Below are positions 8,690 to 18,040 of a DNA stretch of 64,000 nt, piece after piece. Positions within the stretch are counted from its first letter, which is position 1. Each line of letters begins with the position of its first letter. Below the pieces are notes generated by a model. The model ran no database searches. It saw only the letters and a program-made list of their open reading frames with translations, and was not told the DNA's origin. The position numbers were made by a program, and so were the translations under genes. This stretch comes from Labrys sp. KNU-23 (GTDB taxonomy: Bacteria; Pseudomonadota; Alphaproteobacteria; Rhizobiales; Labraceae), in contig NZ_CP043489.1 of assembly GCF_008330945.1 (NCBI RefSeq), forward strand, positions 2,553,501 to 2,617,500, read 5' to 3'.

Positions 8690-8716
8690 CCAGGAGGCAT
8701 CCTCGATGCCTCCTGG
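8690..8716. terminator. Bidirectional terminator-like hairpin between convergent genes
   Basis: CCAGGAGGCAT and ATGCCTCCTGG form an 11-bp perfect stem with a 5-nt loop in the 198-bp gap between the converging transporter and malic enzyme genes. The T-rich tail is weak (TATTGT on the plus strand). Confidence 0.55.
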
Positions 8717-8761
8717 TATTGTCGATAGCGCCGAACAGACCGAGGATCCGGCGCGCCTCGT

Positions 8762-11074
8762 TCACCCGCCGATATTGGCCGCCGCCAGTACGGCCATGTT
8801 GACGAGATCGGTGTCCTTGGCGGCCAGCGGCACGATCTGCACCGGCTTGTCGAGGCCGACCAGGATCGGGCCGATCACCGTGGCGCCGCCCAGTTCCTGC
8901 AGCATCTTGGTGGAGATCGAGGCCGAGTGGAAAGCCGGCATGATCAGCACGTTGGCCGGCCCCGACAGGCGGCAGAACGGGTAGAGCGCCATGGCGTCGC
9001 GGTTGAGGGCAACATCGGCGCCCATCTCGCCGTCATATTCGAAATCGACGCGCCGGCGATCGAGGATGCGCACGGCCTCGCGCACGCGTTCGGCCCGCTC
9101 GCCTTCGGGATGGCCGAAGGTGGAATAGGCCAGCATGGCCACGCGCGGTTCATAGCCCAGGCGCTTGGCCACCGAGGCCGCCTCGATGGCGATGGCGGCA
9201 AGCTCCTCCGAGGTCGGCATGTCGTGCACCGCAGTATCGGCCACCACGACCGTGCGCCCGCGCGCGATGGCGATCGACAGGCCGAGGACGCAATGGCCGG
9301 GCTTGTCGTTGATGACGCGCCGTACGTCCTCCAGGGCGATCGAATAGTTGCGGGTCAGGCCGGTAACCATGGCGTCGGCGTCGCCCATCGCCACCATGCA
9401 GGCGGCGAAATGGTTGCGGTCGATCGAGGCCAGGCGCACGCAGTCGCGCATCAGGTAGCCCTGGCGCTGCAGCCTGTCATAGAGATATTGCGCATAGGCA
9501 TTGGTGCGCGGCGAGATGCGGGCATTCTGGATCACCATGCCTTCGCGCAGCTCGACGCCGGCAAAGGCCGCGGCGGCCTCGACCCGGTCCTCGCGGCCGA
9601 CCAGGATGGCGGTGCCCAGCCCCTGATTGACGAAGGAGGCGGCGGCGCGGATGACCGCCTCTTCCTCGCCCTCGGCGAAGACGACGCGCTTGGGGGACCG
9701 GCGGACCCGGTCGAAGATGCCGGCCAGCGTGCCGGCAACGGGATCGCGCCGGGCGGAGAGCGCGGCGCGATAGGCGGCAAGGTCGGCGATCGGCTTGCGG
9801 GCGACGCCGGTCTCCATGGCCGCCTTGGCCACGGCGACGGGCACGCGGATCATCAGGCGGGAATCGAAGGGCGCGGGAATGATGTAGTCGCGACCGAAGC
9901 GCGGCCGCGCGCCCTGATAGGCGCTCGCCACCTCGTCCGGCACCTCTTCCTGCGCAAGCTCGGCCAGGGCCTGCGCTGCCGCCACCTTCATCTCCATGTT
10001 GATGGCGGTGGCATGTACGTCGAGCGCCCCGCGGAAGATGTAGGGGAAGCCCAGGACGTTGTTGACCTGGTTGGGATAGTCGGAGCGGCCGGTGGCGATG
10101 ATGACGTCGTCGCGCACGGCATGGGCCTCGTCCGGGGTGATCTCGGGATCGGGGTTGGCCATGGCGAAGACCACCGGGTTGGGCGCCATCGAGCGTAGCA
10201 TCTCGGTGGTGAGGGCGCCCTTGACCGAAAGGCCGAAGAAGACGTCGGCGCCATCGAGCGCTTCGGCCAAAGTGCGCCGGTCCGTCTCGGCGGCATGCGC
10301 CGACTTCCACTGGTTCATGCCGTCGGAGCGGCCCTTGTAGACCACGCCCTTGGTGTCGCAGAGCAGGACGTTGTCGGGCGCAAAACCCATGGCCTTGACC
10401 AGTTCGACGCAGGCGATGCCGGCCGCCCCGGCGCCATTGACCACCAGGCGGGTGGAGGTGATGTCGCGTCCGGTCAGTTTCAGGCAGTTGAACAGGCCGG
10501 CGGCGGCAATGATGGCGGTGCCGTGCTGGTCGTCATGGAAGACCGGAATGTCCATCAATTCCTTGAGGCGCTGCTCGATGATGAAACATTCGGGCGCCTT
10601 GATGTCCTCCAGATTGATGCCCCCGAAGCTGGGCCCGAGATAGCGTACGGCATTGATGAAGGCGTCGGCGTCCTTGGTGTCGACCTCCAGATCGATCGAA
10701 TCCACATCGGCAAAGCGCTTGAACAGCACCGATTTGCCTTCCATCACCGGCTTGGAGGCCAGCGCGCCGAGATCGCCGAGGCCGAGAATGGCAGTGCCGT
10801 TGGAGATCACCGCCACCATGTTGCCCTTGGCAGTGTAGTCATAGGCCAGCGCCGGATTTTCCGCGATCGCCCGCACCGGTACCGCAACACCCGGCGAATA
10901 GGCGAGCGAGAGGTCGCGCTGCGTCGCCATCGGCTTGGTCGGCACCACTTCCAGCTTGCCGGGCTTGCCCTGGGAGTGGAAGGCCAGCGCCTCCTGGTCG
11001 GTGAAGCTGGGGCGGGCTTGATTGGAGCGGACCGGGGTCGAGCCGACTGGGCGCAGCGGTTTCTTATCCGTCAT
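8762..11074 (-). CDS. maeB: NADP-dependent malic enzyme with phosphotransacetylase-like C-terminal domain
   Basis: A 770-residue MaeB-type enzyme that decarboxylates malate to pyruvate with NADP+. The first half has malic-enzyme blocks (LSLAYSPGVAVP, FHDDQHGTAII, the dinucleotide-binding VVNGAGAAGIA, MANPDPEI). The second half, from about residue 450, is the phosphotransacetylase-like domain (KRVVFAEGEEEAVIRAA to VIGPILVGLDKPVQIV), known in MaeB proteins as a regulatory part without transacetylase activity. The ATG at 11074 (MTDKKPLRPVG) is preferred over a GTG at 11116. It is transcribed alone. Confidence 0.93.
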   Translation of the reverse strand: MTDKKPLRPVGSTPVRSNQARPSFTDQEALAFHSQGKPGKLEVVPTKPMATQRDLSLAYSPGVAVPVRAIAENPALAYDYTAKGNMVAVISNGTAILGLGDLGALASKPVMEGKSVLFKRFADVDSIDLEVDTKDADAFINAVRYLGPSFGGINLEDIKAPECFIIEQRLKELMDIPVFHDDQHGTAIIAAAGLFNCLKLTGRDITSTRLVVNGAGAAGIACVELVKAMGFAPDNVLLCDTKGVVYKGRSDGMNQWKSAHAAETDRRTLAEALDGADVFFGLSVKGALTTEMLRSMAPNPVVFAMANPDPEITPDEAHAVRDDVIIATGRSDYPNQVNNVLGFPYIFRGALDVHATAINMEMKVAAAQALAELAQEEVPDEVASAYQGARPRFGRDYIIPAPFDSRLMIRVPVAVAKAAMETGVARKPIADLAAYRAALSARRDPVAGTLAGIFDRVRRSPKRVVFAEGEEEAVIRAAASFVNQGLGTAILVGREDRVEAAAAFAGVELREGMVIQNARISPRTNAYAQYLYDRLQRQGYLMRDCVRLASIDRNHFAACMVAMGDADAMVTGLTRNYSIALEDVRRVINDKPGHCVLGLSIAIARGRTVVVADTAVHDMPTSEELAAIAIEAASVAKRLGYEPRVAMLAYSTFGHPEGERAERVREAVRILDRRRVDFEYDGEMGADVALNRDAMALYPFCRLSGPANVLIMPAFHSASISTKMLQELGGATVIGPILVGLDKPVQIVPLAAKDTDLVNMAVLAAANIGG

Positions 11075-11240
11075 TGCAGGGGCGTTTCCATTATCAGGGG
11101 AACCGACCCTAAGCACAATTACGGGCTTCGTCCACGGACGATCCCGCGAAAGGCTGTTGTTGCTGCTGCTTCCGCACGGGAGGAAAATAGAGCAGAAACC
11201 ACGCTGCCAGCCTATCGCGGTTCGCTGGGATATAAGGGCG

Positions 11241-12104
11241 TCAAGCCGCCCGGCGGCCGTCGCGATAGCCCTCGAGCCGACCTTTCAGCGTGTTGAGGTA
11301 ATAGATCGCACGCCCGCGCTGCCCGCGCGCCCGGCTGAGGACATAGCCCCCGAAGGAGCGCAGCATGTAGTTGAAGGAATAGAGCGTGCCCATGCGATGC
11401 TTGGCCAGGACATAGCCCATGCCGCGGCCATAGCCGCGTGCCTTCTGCTGCATGCGCACATCCATCATGTCGATGCGAATCTCGGGATGATGGCCATAGA
11501 TGGCATCGTCATAATAGGAGCGATAGCCGCGCTCCAGCATGCGCAGCACGATGTCCGGCGCCTCGCAGGCCTGCCAGGGTGAGGTGGCACCGACGCCGAC
11601 ATCCTCGTCATAGCCGCCGACAGCCTCGAAGGCCGCGCGCTTGCAGAAGGACACCCATTCAATCAGCGTGTCGAAGACATCGCGAGCGCCGGTCCAGCGC
11701 GCCCCTTCGGCGAAACGGCCATTGATCGAGCGCCCCGTCTCGTCGGCGGCCCGGCCATTGACGATATCGGCTCCCGTTTCCGCAAAGGTCTCCAGCACCT
11801 TTTCCAGCAGCCAGGACGGATAGGTGCAATCATCGTCCGGAAAGCCGAGAAGCTCGCCATGGGCGACCTTGGCGCCATTGTTGCGCGCCCGGCTCGCACC
11901 CGGCACGCCCGGCGTGCGCAGATGGCGGATCGGGAACGGACGGGTCTTGCGCGCCAGCACTTCGGTGACCCGTTCGTCGCGATTCTGATCGACGACGATC
12001 ACCTCGAAATCCTTGAAGGTCTGGGTTTCCAGGCTGTCGAGCATCAGCGCGATCTCCTCGGTGCGTCCGAGCGTCGCCATTACCAGTGAAAAACGTACGG
12101 CCAT
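11241..12104 (-). CDS. Family 2 glycosyltransferase
   Basis: A 287-residue GT2 enzyme. The N-terminal strand RFSLVMATLGRTEEIALML leads to the nucleotide-sugar fold. FEVIVVDQNRDER and GFPDDDCTYPSWLL carry the acidic DDD motif that binds metal and sugar nucleotide. No transmembrane segment is seen, so it is probably a cytosolic or peripheral enzyme building an oligosaccharide repeat unit. It is the last gene of a minus-strand group with another GT2 and a flippase; the donor sugar cannot be read from sequence. Confidence 0.88.
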   Translation of the reverse strand: MAVRFSLVMATLGRTEEIALMLDSLETQTFKDFEVIVVDQNRDERVTEVLARKTRPFPIRHLRTPGVPGASRARNNGAKVAHGELLGFPDDDCTYPSWLLEKVLETFAETGADIVNGRAADETGRSINGRFAEGARWTGARDVFDTLIEWVSFCKRAAFEAVGGYDEDVGVGATSPWQACEAPDIVLRMLERGYRSYYDDAIYGHHPEIRIDMMDVRMQQKARGYGRGMGYVLAKHRMGTLYSFNYMLRSFGGYVLSRARGQRGRAIYYLNTLKGRLEGYRDGRRAA

Positions 12105-12119
12105 CGTCTGCGCCTTGAC

Positions 12120-12998
12120 CTACAATTTGAGAATCCGCGCAGGATCGAGCCGCCCCCGCACCAGATCCCACAGAGCCAAAAGATTGCCGGCGAGCCGCCC
12201 GCGCCGGTCGGTCCAAGGCTCCGGAAAGGCGCTCTTGACCAGATTGGAGGCCAGATTCTCGATGCTGCCCTCCAGCACGCCGCGCAGGCTCATATTGCCC
12301 TTGCGCATGATATAGATGCGGTTGGCGATCTGCGAATAGCCGAGGCGCCTCCCAGGGCTGCGGCCACCGGATTTGGTGCCCAGATGCACGCCGCGCAGGC
12401 GCCCGCTCTTGACGATTCGGCCGAAGGGCGCGAGCTGCCGGGAGAAATCGACGTCTTCGAGCCAGGCATAGAGCGGCAGCTTCTCGTCGAAGGCGAGGCC
12501 ATGCCGGCGCACCGGCTCAAGCCTCACCGCCATATTGCAGCCATAGCCGTTATAGACCGGCTCCAGCGTATCCGCGCCGCGATTGGGGCCGGCCGCCTCC
12601 AGCCTGGCGAGGCCTTCGCGCATGCCGAGCCCGGCGCCCGGGGCGCCATCGGCCAGCACCGTGCCGGTCACCATCACCATGTCGGGATTTTCCACGAACA
12701 GCCTGACGGTCTCGGCCAGGAAATCGGGCGCGGGCAGGAAGTCGTCGTCGAAGAACATCACGATGTCCGCATCGGAGGCAGCCATCAGGGCATTACGCTG
12801 ATGCGGAAGACCGACCGGACCCGTGATCATCCTGAGGCCTGGCACGATCTGCCGGAGGGCGGCCTCGTCGGCATCGGCGGGCTTGGCAGGGCAGACGAGG
12901 AAATCGTCGGGCTGACGCTCCTGGCCCGTCATCATCCGCACGGTTTCAGTCAGCACGTCGCGCCGGCCTGCCGTGGCGATGGCAACCGCGATCCGCAT
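12120..12998 (-). CDS. Family 2 glycosyltransferase
   Basis: A 292-residue GT2 enzyme starting MRIAVAIATAGRRDVLTETV, with the metal-binding IVMFFDDDFLPAPDF motif and a later YAWLEDVDFSRQL acidic motif typical of an inverting GT-A fold. It lies 15 bp upstream of the next GT2, so the two are surely cotranscribed and act in the same surface-polysaccharide pathway. The start codon chosen removes a 21-residue low-complexity extension. Confidence 0.87.
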   Translation of the reverse strand: MRIAVAIATAGRRDVLTETVRMMTGQERQPDDFLVCPAKPADADEAALRQIVPGLRMITGPVGLPHQRNALMAASDADIVMFFDDDFLPAPDFLAETVRLFVENPDMVMVTGTVLADGAPGAGLGMREGLARLEAAGPNRGADTLEPVYNGYGCNMAVRLEPVRRHGLAFDEKLPLYAWLEDVDFSRQLAPFGRIVKSGRLRGVHLGTKSGGRSPGRRLGYSQIANRIYIMRKGNMSLRGVLEGSIENLASNLVKSAFPEPWTDRRGRLAGNLLALWDLVRGRLDPARILKL

Positions 12999-13065
12999 GC
13001 TTTCATGCGCCTTCACGCCGATCTCTCCATGATGCAGGTCTTCCTTGCCGTCGCCACGCATGTCG

Positions 13066-14556
13066 TCAGGTCCTGAACCGAAGCCGCGCCCGGGACATGA
13101 GCTGGTCGACCAGGCCGGTCAGCCCAAGCGCATCGCCGAACCAGCGCGACATCAGATAGACACTGCCGACATAGGTCACGAGATAGACCGCGCCGGCAGC
13201 GCCAATCCGGACCAGATTCATGACGATGTCCGTACTGTCTTGAAACAGGGTCGAAACATAGACCAGGAAAAGCGCACTGATTACCAGGGCTGCACAAGGC
13301 CCGACAAAGGCGGCGAGCTGGGCACGATAGCTCAACCCGATCATCGATTTCACCGCCATCATGGTCGAGACCAGCACCGCGAGCGTGGCAAGCCCCTTGG
13401 CGGCAATCGCTCCCATAACCCCGAAGCACAGGATACCGGCGATGGTGAGCGGCACGCGAACGGCAAACTCGACCAGGTTCCTGAACGTGATCTGCCGCGA
13501 CTTGTTGAGGCTGACGGCCAGGGGCGCCATCGGCAGCGCCGGAATGGAACCGATGCAGGCCAGGGCGATACCGGTAAGGATGGGGGCGGCCTCGGCCCAT
13601 TGCGGGCCGAGAAAGACATGGATCAGGTGCTCGGCCATGATGGCGCCGAAGCAAAGGATCGGCGCCATCAGCAGGAAGATGCCGACGCTCGCCTTGAGAT
13701 AGCTGTTTCGAAGGCCGCCATTCTGATGCGCATTGACGAAGGCCACGTTCAGCGGCGTTCCGAGCGGGGCGGCCAGGACCTGAAACGGCAGCGAGGAAAG
13801 ATCGTTGGCCATGACATAGCGCCCGAAGGCGGCGGGCGGAATGAAACGGGGCAGAATGAAGCGGTCCGCCTGCCAATTGATGGCCGACAGGATCTGCGAC
13901 ATCAGGTTCCAGGTCAGGATGTCGGCAAAGACCGGCCAGGCCTTCAGCGTCAGGCGCGGGCGCATCGGCGCGAGCCAATAGGAACCGACCAGGGCGACGA
14001 AGGCCACCAGAATTGTTCCGAGCGCAATCGACCAGTAGCTTCGCGTCAGGATCGCCACGATGATCGCGGTGGTCACCGCAATGGTCTTGCTGGTGACGTC
14101 GAGCCCCGCCTGGCGGCGGAAGTCCATGCGCCGGTTGAATTCCACCAGCATGGGGCTGACGCAGCCGCGCATCGCGGGCGCCAGGGCCAGGCTCATCACC
14201 AGCGGCACCAGCCGGGGCTCGCCATAGAAGATCGAGATGGGCCAGGCGCAGAGAATGAAAAAGCCGGCAATGATCAGCCCGCGCAGGGCCCCCAGCGTGA
14301 AGGCCGTGCTGTAGACCTCCTCCGTCGGTTCGGGAACGCGCAGCATGGCAGCGCCGAGCGGCAGTTCCATCACGGCCTCGACGATGAAGATCAACGTCAT
14401 CGCCATGGCGACCAGGCCGAAATCGCTGGGGCCGAGGAAACGAGCCAGCACGATCAGGGCAACGAAATCCACCGACTTGCCGGCAAGCCGCGCTCCGGCC
14501 GTCCAGGCACCGGCTTTGGCCGTCTGTTTCGAAAGTGCGCCGATTTCAGCCTTCAT
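13066..14556 (-). CDS. Polysaccharide flippase (Wzx/oligosaccharide transporter type)
   Basis: A 496-residue, roughly twelve-helix membrane protein of the MOP superfamily. Signatures are the N-terminal GAWTAGARLAGKSVDF and ARFLGPSDFGLVAMA segment and later ADRFILPRFIPPAAFGRYVMA. Such proteins move undecaprenyl-linked oligosaccharides across the inner membrane for Wzy polymerisation. The start MKAEIGALSK is preferred to an upstream frame without membrane character. It heads the minus-strand group with two GT2 genes; a sequence element shared with the polymerase promoter lies about 300 bp upstream. Confidence 0.9.
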   Translation of the reverse strand: MKAEIGALSKQTAKAGAWTAGARLAGKSVDFVALIVLARFLGPSDFGLVAMAMTLIFIVEAVMELPLGAAMLRVPEPTEEVYSTAFTLGALRGLIIAGFFILCAWPISIFYGEPRLVPLVMSLALAPAMRGCVSPMLVEFNRRMDFRRQAGLDVTSKTIAVTTAIIVAILTRSYWSIALGTILVAFVALVGSYWLAPMRPRLTLKAWPVFADILTWNLMSQILSAINWQADRFILPRFIPPAAFGRYVMANDLSSLPFQVLAAPLGTPLNVAFVNAHQNGGLRNSYLKASVGIFLLMAPILCFGAIMAEHLIHVFLGPQWAEAAPILTGIALACIGSIPALPMAPLAVSLNKSRQITFRNLVEFAVRVPLTIAGILCFGVMGAIAAKGLATLAVLVSTMMAVKSMIGLSYRAQLAAFVGPCAALVISALFLVYVSTLFQDSTDIVMNLVRIGAAGAVYLVTYVGSVYLMSRWFGDALGLTGLVDQLMSRARLRFRT

Positions 14557-15056
14557 GGTGGCACGGGCTCCCCTCTGCCCGCCCTCGAATGGCCCAGGCA
14601 GTTTCGAGGCCGGCGCCGGAGGTACCACGCTGCCATTGAGGATGTGCGATCAGGATCATCATGAAGGTTGGATTATATGGAACGTGGATATCACGGCGCG
14701 ACGACCGGAGCCTTATCAGCGAACAAAAAAATCTCGACCTGGATGTGCCATCTCCCAGACCGAGTATCAAAGCAAGGCGCGGCTTGGCTGGTCGCAGATG
14801 ACCGCCGAGAATGATGACGGCTGCTACCAGCGATAGGCATTTTACGCAAAGGCCACGCCGGCTGACAGCTATCCATTCGAGGGATCGCCAAAAGGGAGCG
14901 AGTCCCCCCCTTTTGGGAGGTGGTCCGCGCCACGCCCTCTGGGCTATCCTCAGGCAGCTCGGCAAAGACCCGGCAGCTCCCAGTCATCATGCATCGCCAG
15001 CCCGTTGCGACGTTTCGCCGATGGGGCATCCGTGAGCCTGAAAGGAATTCCTACCC
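14557..15056. promoter_or_regulatory. Divergent regulatory region of the polysaccharide cluster, copy A of a shared element
   Basis: No gene is seen. From about 14854 to 14965 it resembles 17652-17768: both share GACAG-TA-CCATTCG, a GGAG/CCC-CTTT hairpin-like centre, GTGGT-GCGCC-CGC and a final CAGCT-GGC. The centre here can fold (CCAAAAGGG 14888-14896 with CCCTTTTGG 14908-14916). The element begins 307 bp upstream of the flippase start, almost the same distance as copy B from the polymerase gene. Confidence 0.5.
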
Positions 15057-15923
15057 ATGAGTCCCATCACGCGGCGCCTGTTCCTGGCCCTTCCCGCTCT
15101 GGGCTTGTTCAGCGCACCGGCTTGGGGGCAGGCCGTACCGGACCTCAGTGGCTACAAGCTCATCTTCAAGGACGAGTTCGAGGGAACCGAGCTCGACCGC
15201 GACAAATGGCATATCGGCACCAATCCCAAGGGCGAGCAATGGGGCTCGGACAGCTATTTCGTCACGGCCAGCCAGGCGGACGCCGAACTGTTCGGCCAGG
15301 TCTACCAGGTCGCGGACGGCAAGCTGCGGATCCGGGCCAATCACAAGGCCGACTTTGCCGATCCCACCGGCTGGAAGCGCAAATGGTATTCCGGCATGAT
15401 CAGCACGGCTTTTCCCAACGGAAAGCCACCCAGCGCAGCGTTTCGGCGAGGCTATGTCGAGGTCCGTCAGAAATTCCCGGCCGGAAAGGGCGTGTGGCCT
15501 GCCAATTGGGCCCTCAACCTGAAATCGCAGACCCCTGCGGGCGATCCGCTCGGCTCCATCGAGATCGACGGGCTGGAAGCCTATGGCGTCGACATGACCA
15601 TCTTCCACACCATCGTCCACAATTGGGGGAACAAGACCTCCTCCCCCGCCATGTCGCAGAAGCTCCCCGACCTGACCGCCGACTTCCATACCTATGGTTA
15701 TCTGGTGGGCGACAACGAGGTTTCCGCTTTTCTCGACGGCAGGCTCGTCCACACGGTTTCGTTGTTGCGGGCCGACAGCGTCGACCGCTTCTTCTGGATG
15801 TTCAACCTGGCCATGGGCGGCGGCTGGCCGATCACCGTTCCCGAAAGCGGCCATTACGACATGCTGATCGACTATATCCGCATCTATTCCAAGGATCCGG
15901 ACGCGGTCGCCATCAACCCATGA
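15057..15923 (+). CDS. Secreted glycoside hydrolase family 16 enzyme
   Basis: A 288-residue exported protein. Residues 1-25 form a signal with paired arginines (ITRRLFLALPALGLF...GQA). The GH16 beta-sandwich follows, starting at YKLIFKDEFEGTELDRDKW. The catalytic EIDxxE signature is at 169-174 (nucleophile E169, D171, acid/base E174), with WPANWAL just before it and the C-terminal DYIRIYSKD strand. Such enzymes cut beta-linked polysaccharides; in rhizobia, ExoK-type members shorten the exopolysaccharide made by the neighbouring genes, which fits this cluster. It ends 3 bp from the convergent polymerase gene. Confidence 0.9.
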   Translation: MSPITRRLFLALPALGLFSAPAWGQAVPDLSGYKLIFKDEFEGTELDRDKWHIGTNPKGEQWGSDSYFVTASQADAELFGQVYQVADGKLRIRANHKADFADPTGWKRKWYSGMISTAFPNGKPPSAAFRRGYVEVRQKFPAGKGVWPANWALNLKSQTPAGDPLGSIEIDGLEAYGVDMTIFHTIVHNWGNKTSSPAMSQKLPDLTADFHTYGYLVGDNEVSAFLDGRLVHTVSLLRADSVDRFFWMFNLAMGGGWPITVPESGHYDMLIDYIRIYSKDPDAVAINP

Positions 15924-15926
15924 CCT

Positions 15927-17354
15927 CTAACCCATGACCTCGGCTCTGGCCGGCCTGATGGCCTCTGCCATCTGCTTTCTGGGCCCCGATTCGAGATCGC
16001 AGGTGGCGCAGGCTATGCCGGCGAGCATGTAGAAGGGCAGGCCGAGATCGATCAGCGTGCCCGAGATCGTGGCCATGATCAGGCCCACGAGGCAGCCGAC
16101 CCGCACGGCCGCGCGCAGCTGAATCGTGCCCCAGTCGAGGGGGCGTATCGAGGGCTTGAGCAGCACCATCAGGATGAAGATCCCGTAGGTGAACGCACCG
16201 ATGGCACCGAGATTGGCCAGGACCGCCAGCGGGAAGCTCGAGGCGCGCACCGTGCCGATGCCGGCTCCCAGTCCGTAGGTCGCGAAGAATGTTTCGAGCG
16301 CCGTCTGGTTCCACATGCCACGCTCCGCCGCAGACTGGCTCGTTCCCTTGTTGAGCACGAAGTCCTGCATCATGCCGTAGATCGTTTCTGCCAAGGTGGG
16401 GGTGAGCAGTACGGCTGCGACGATCACGGCAAGCAGCAGGGGCGCAAAAGCAAGATAGGCATAGACGCTGCGCGGCAGGGGCCCGCCGCGCACCAGGCGC
16501 AGCAAGGACTCCGCATAGAGGATCGCCAGCACCACCGGCAAGGCGACATAGCCGCTGGTGGAAGTGCAGAAGATCACCAGGAGCAAGTTGATCAGCGCCA
16601 GCCAGAACGTGAGTTGGGGGCGGATATTGCCGAGCCAGAGCCGGAGAGAAAAACTGCCGGCCCACATCGACGACGAGGCGAAGGCTGCGGCCTCGGTGAA
16701 GGAACCGTTGATACGCTTGAGGCCGTTGACCACCGTATCGTCATGCATCGTGTAGGTGGTGTTGCGCATGAAATCGAGCAGGAAGGCGGTTCCCGTCCAG
16801 AAGGTGGCGAGGTCGACGACCGCGAAGAAAATATTGAGGGCGCAATAGGCCACCACGGCGTTGGTGACGGCTTCCAGGCCTTCCCTGGTCCGGGCGACGA
16901 CGTAGCAGATCAGGAAGCAGACGATGTCGCCGATGAAATAGACGCTCTGCGTCAGATTGCCGGTGGTGGGAGAGAGCGGTACCAGAATGGGCGCAGAGCC
17001 GCCGTCAGAGGTGGCACCGATGGCGGCCACATAGGCAGCACCGGCGAAGAAGCGCGGCAGGATGAGGGCACCGACGACGCCAACGGCCGCGGTCGCGACG
17101 AACCAGAATCCCTCACGCGGAAAGGTGAGGCGTGCCGTGACGACCGACCAGGTGCCCGGGCGCGTAAGCACGGACGCCGCCGTGAAACCCAGCAGCAAAT
17201 GGGCCGGTTGGATGGTGGTGCCGGCCAGGATCAGCGCGGCGGACGAGCCGAAGATCATGCACGGGATGAGCATGGAGACGCCGAAAACCGGCCCCCGCCT
17301 CAGGGTCAGGATTCCAAGCAGAATGAAGAAGACGCCAATGGGTTCCAAACTCAC
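15927..17354 (-). CDS. O-antigen ligase/polymerase-like membrane protein (Wzy/WaaL type)
   Basis: A 475-residue polytopic protein with about ten or more hydrophobic helices and a large periplasmic loop in the second half (MMQDFVLNKGTSQSAAERGMWNQ to TYGLGAGIGTVRAS), the layout of Wzy polymerases and O-antigen ligases. Sequence identity in this family is low, so polymerase versus ligase is not decided; its place among GTs, a flippase and a GH16 hydrolase suggests repeat-unit polymerisation. It is convergent with the GH16 gene. Confidence 0.75.
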   Translation of the reverse strand: MSLEPIGVFFILLGILTLRRGPVFGVSMLIPCMIFGSSAALILAGTTIQPAHLLLGFTAASVLTRPGTWSVVTARLTFPREGFWFVATAAVGVVGALILPRFFAGAAYVAAIGATSDGGSAPILVPLSPTTGNLTQSVYFIGDIVCFLICYVVARTREGLEAVTNAVVAYCALNIFFAVVDLATFWTGTAFLLDFMRNTTYTMHDDTVVNGLKRINGSFTEAAAFASSSMWAGSFSLRLWLGNIRPQLTFWLALINLLLVIFCTSTSGYVALPVVLAILYAESLLRLVRGGPLPRSVYAYLAFAPLLLAVIVAAVLLTPTLAETIYGMMQDFVLNKGTSQSAAERGMWNQTALETFFATYGLGAGIGTVRASSFPLAVLANLGAIGAFTYGIFILMVLLKPSIRPLDWGTIQLRAAVRVGCLVGLIMATISGTLIDLGLPFYMLAGIACATCDLESGPRKQMAEAIRPARAEVMG

Positions 17355-18040
17355 GCCAGGCCCTTTCTATCTGCCCATGACAAGGCCCGTTTCAGCGGAA
17401 ACGCGCCCTGCCCTCCGTCCCGGCTGCGACCCGGCCTCGCGGCCTCCGGGATCCCACCGAGCCAAGGGATGCCTGCTTTCCGGCAATGGGAAGCCGTTCC
17501 GGACCGAGCGCGCATCGCACAGGCGATGCGGGGCGGGCTCCCCTGGACGGACAGTACCACATCATGGCGCACGATGATTCGGGTTCGAGCGCCTCGCCAA
17601 AGCGCGTCAACCGCCCCGGCAATACCGCTCCGGCGGGCTTTTCTAGACAATGCCGCCGGCAGCCGACAGATACCCATTCGGCGGATATCAAACGGATGGA
17701 GCCCCATCCCTTTAGACAAGTGGTTTGCGCCGCGCTTTTGTGGATTATTCCCGAGCCAGCTTGGCCATGATGCCGCCGGTTTCGCGTGTTGAAACATGGT
17801 GGAGGCTCCTTGCAGCGCCGGCCAGCCCGGCGAAGAACCGCTTGGTCGGGAGCAAGGTGCGTTCAAATGCGAATGCTTGTTTGCTCTCGCTCCTTGTTTC
17901 AACCGCGTCTTGCGATCCTCGCCGATTCCGACGAACCGCGAAACGCTCCGGCCTGCCGCGATCACTCATGACGACGAGCCTTTCGCAAGCGGCATCGACA
18001 AAGAATGGTTTGGCGTTTTCCCTTCCAACGAGAGCTGGCC
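17355..18040. promoter_or_regulatory. Divergent regulatory region of the polysaccharide cluster, copy B of a shared element
   Basis: A 686-bp gap without a convincing gene. The segment 17652-17768 matches the element at 14854-14965 and begins 311 bp from the polymerase start. The rest (17770-18000) shows no clear coding potential or repeat that I can recognise. Confidence 0.45.

Noticed and set aside
13045-14664. Long plus-strand frame opposite the flippase gene
   Set aside because: Gln/Arg/His-rich nonsense composition; the minus-strand frame is a well-formed twelve-helix membrane protein.
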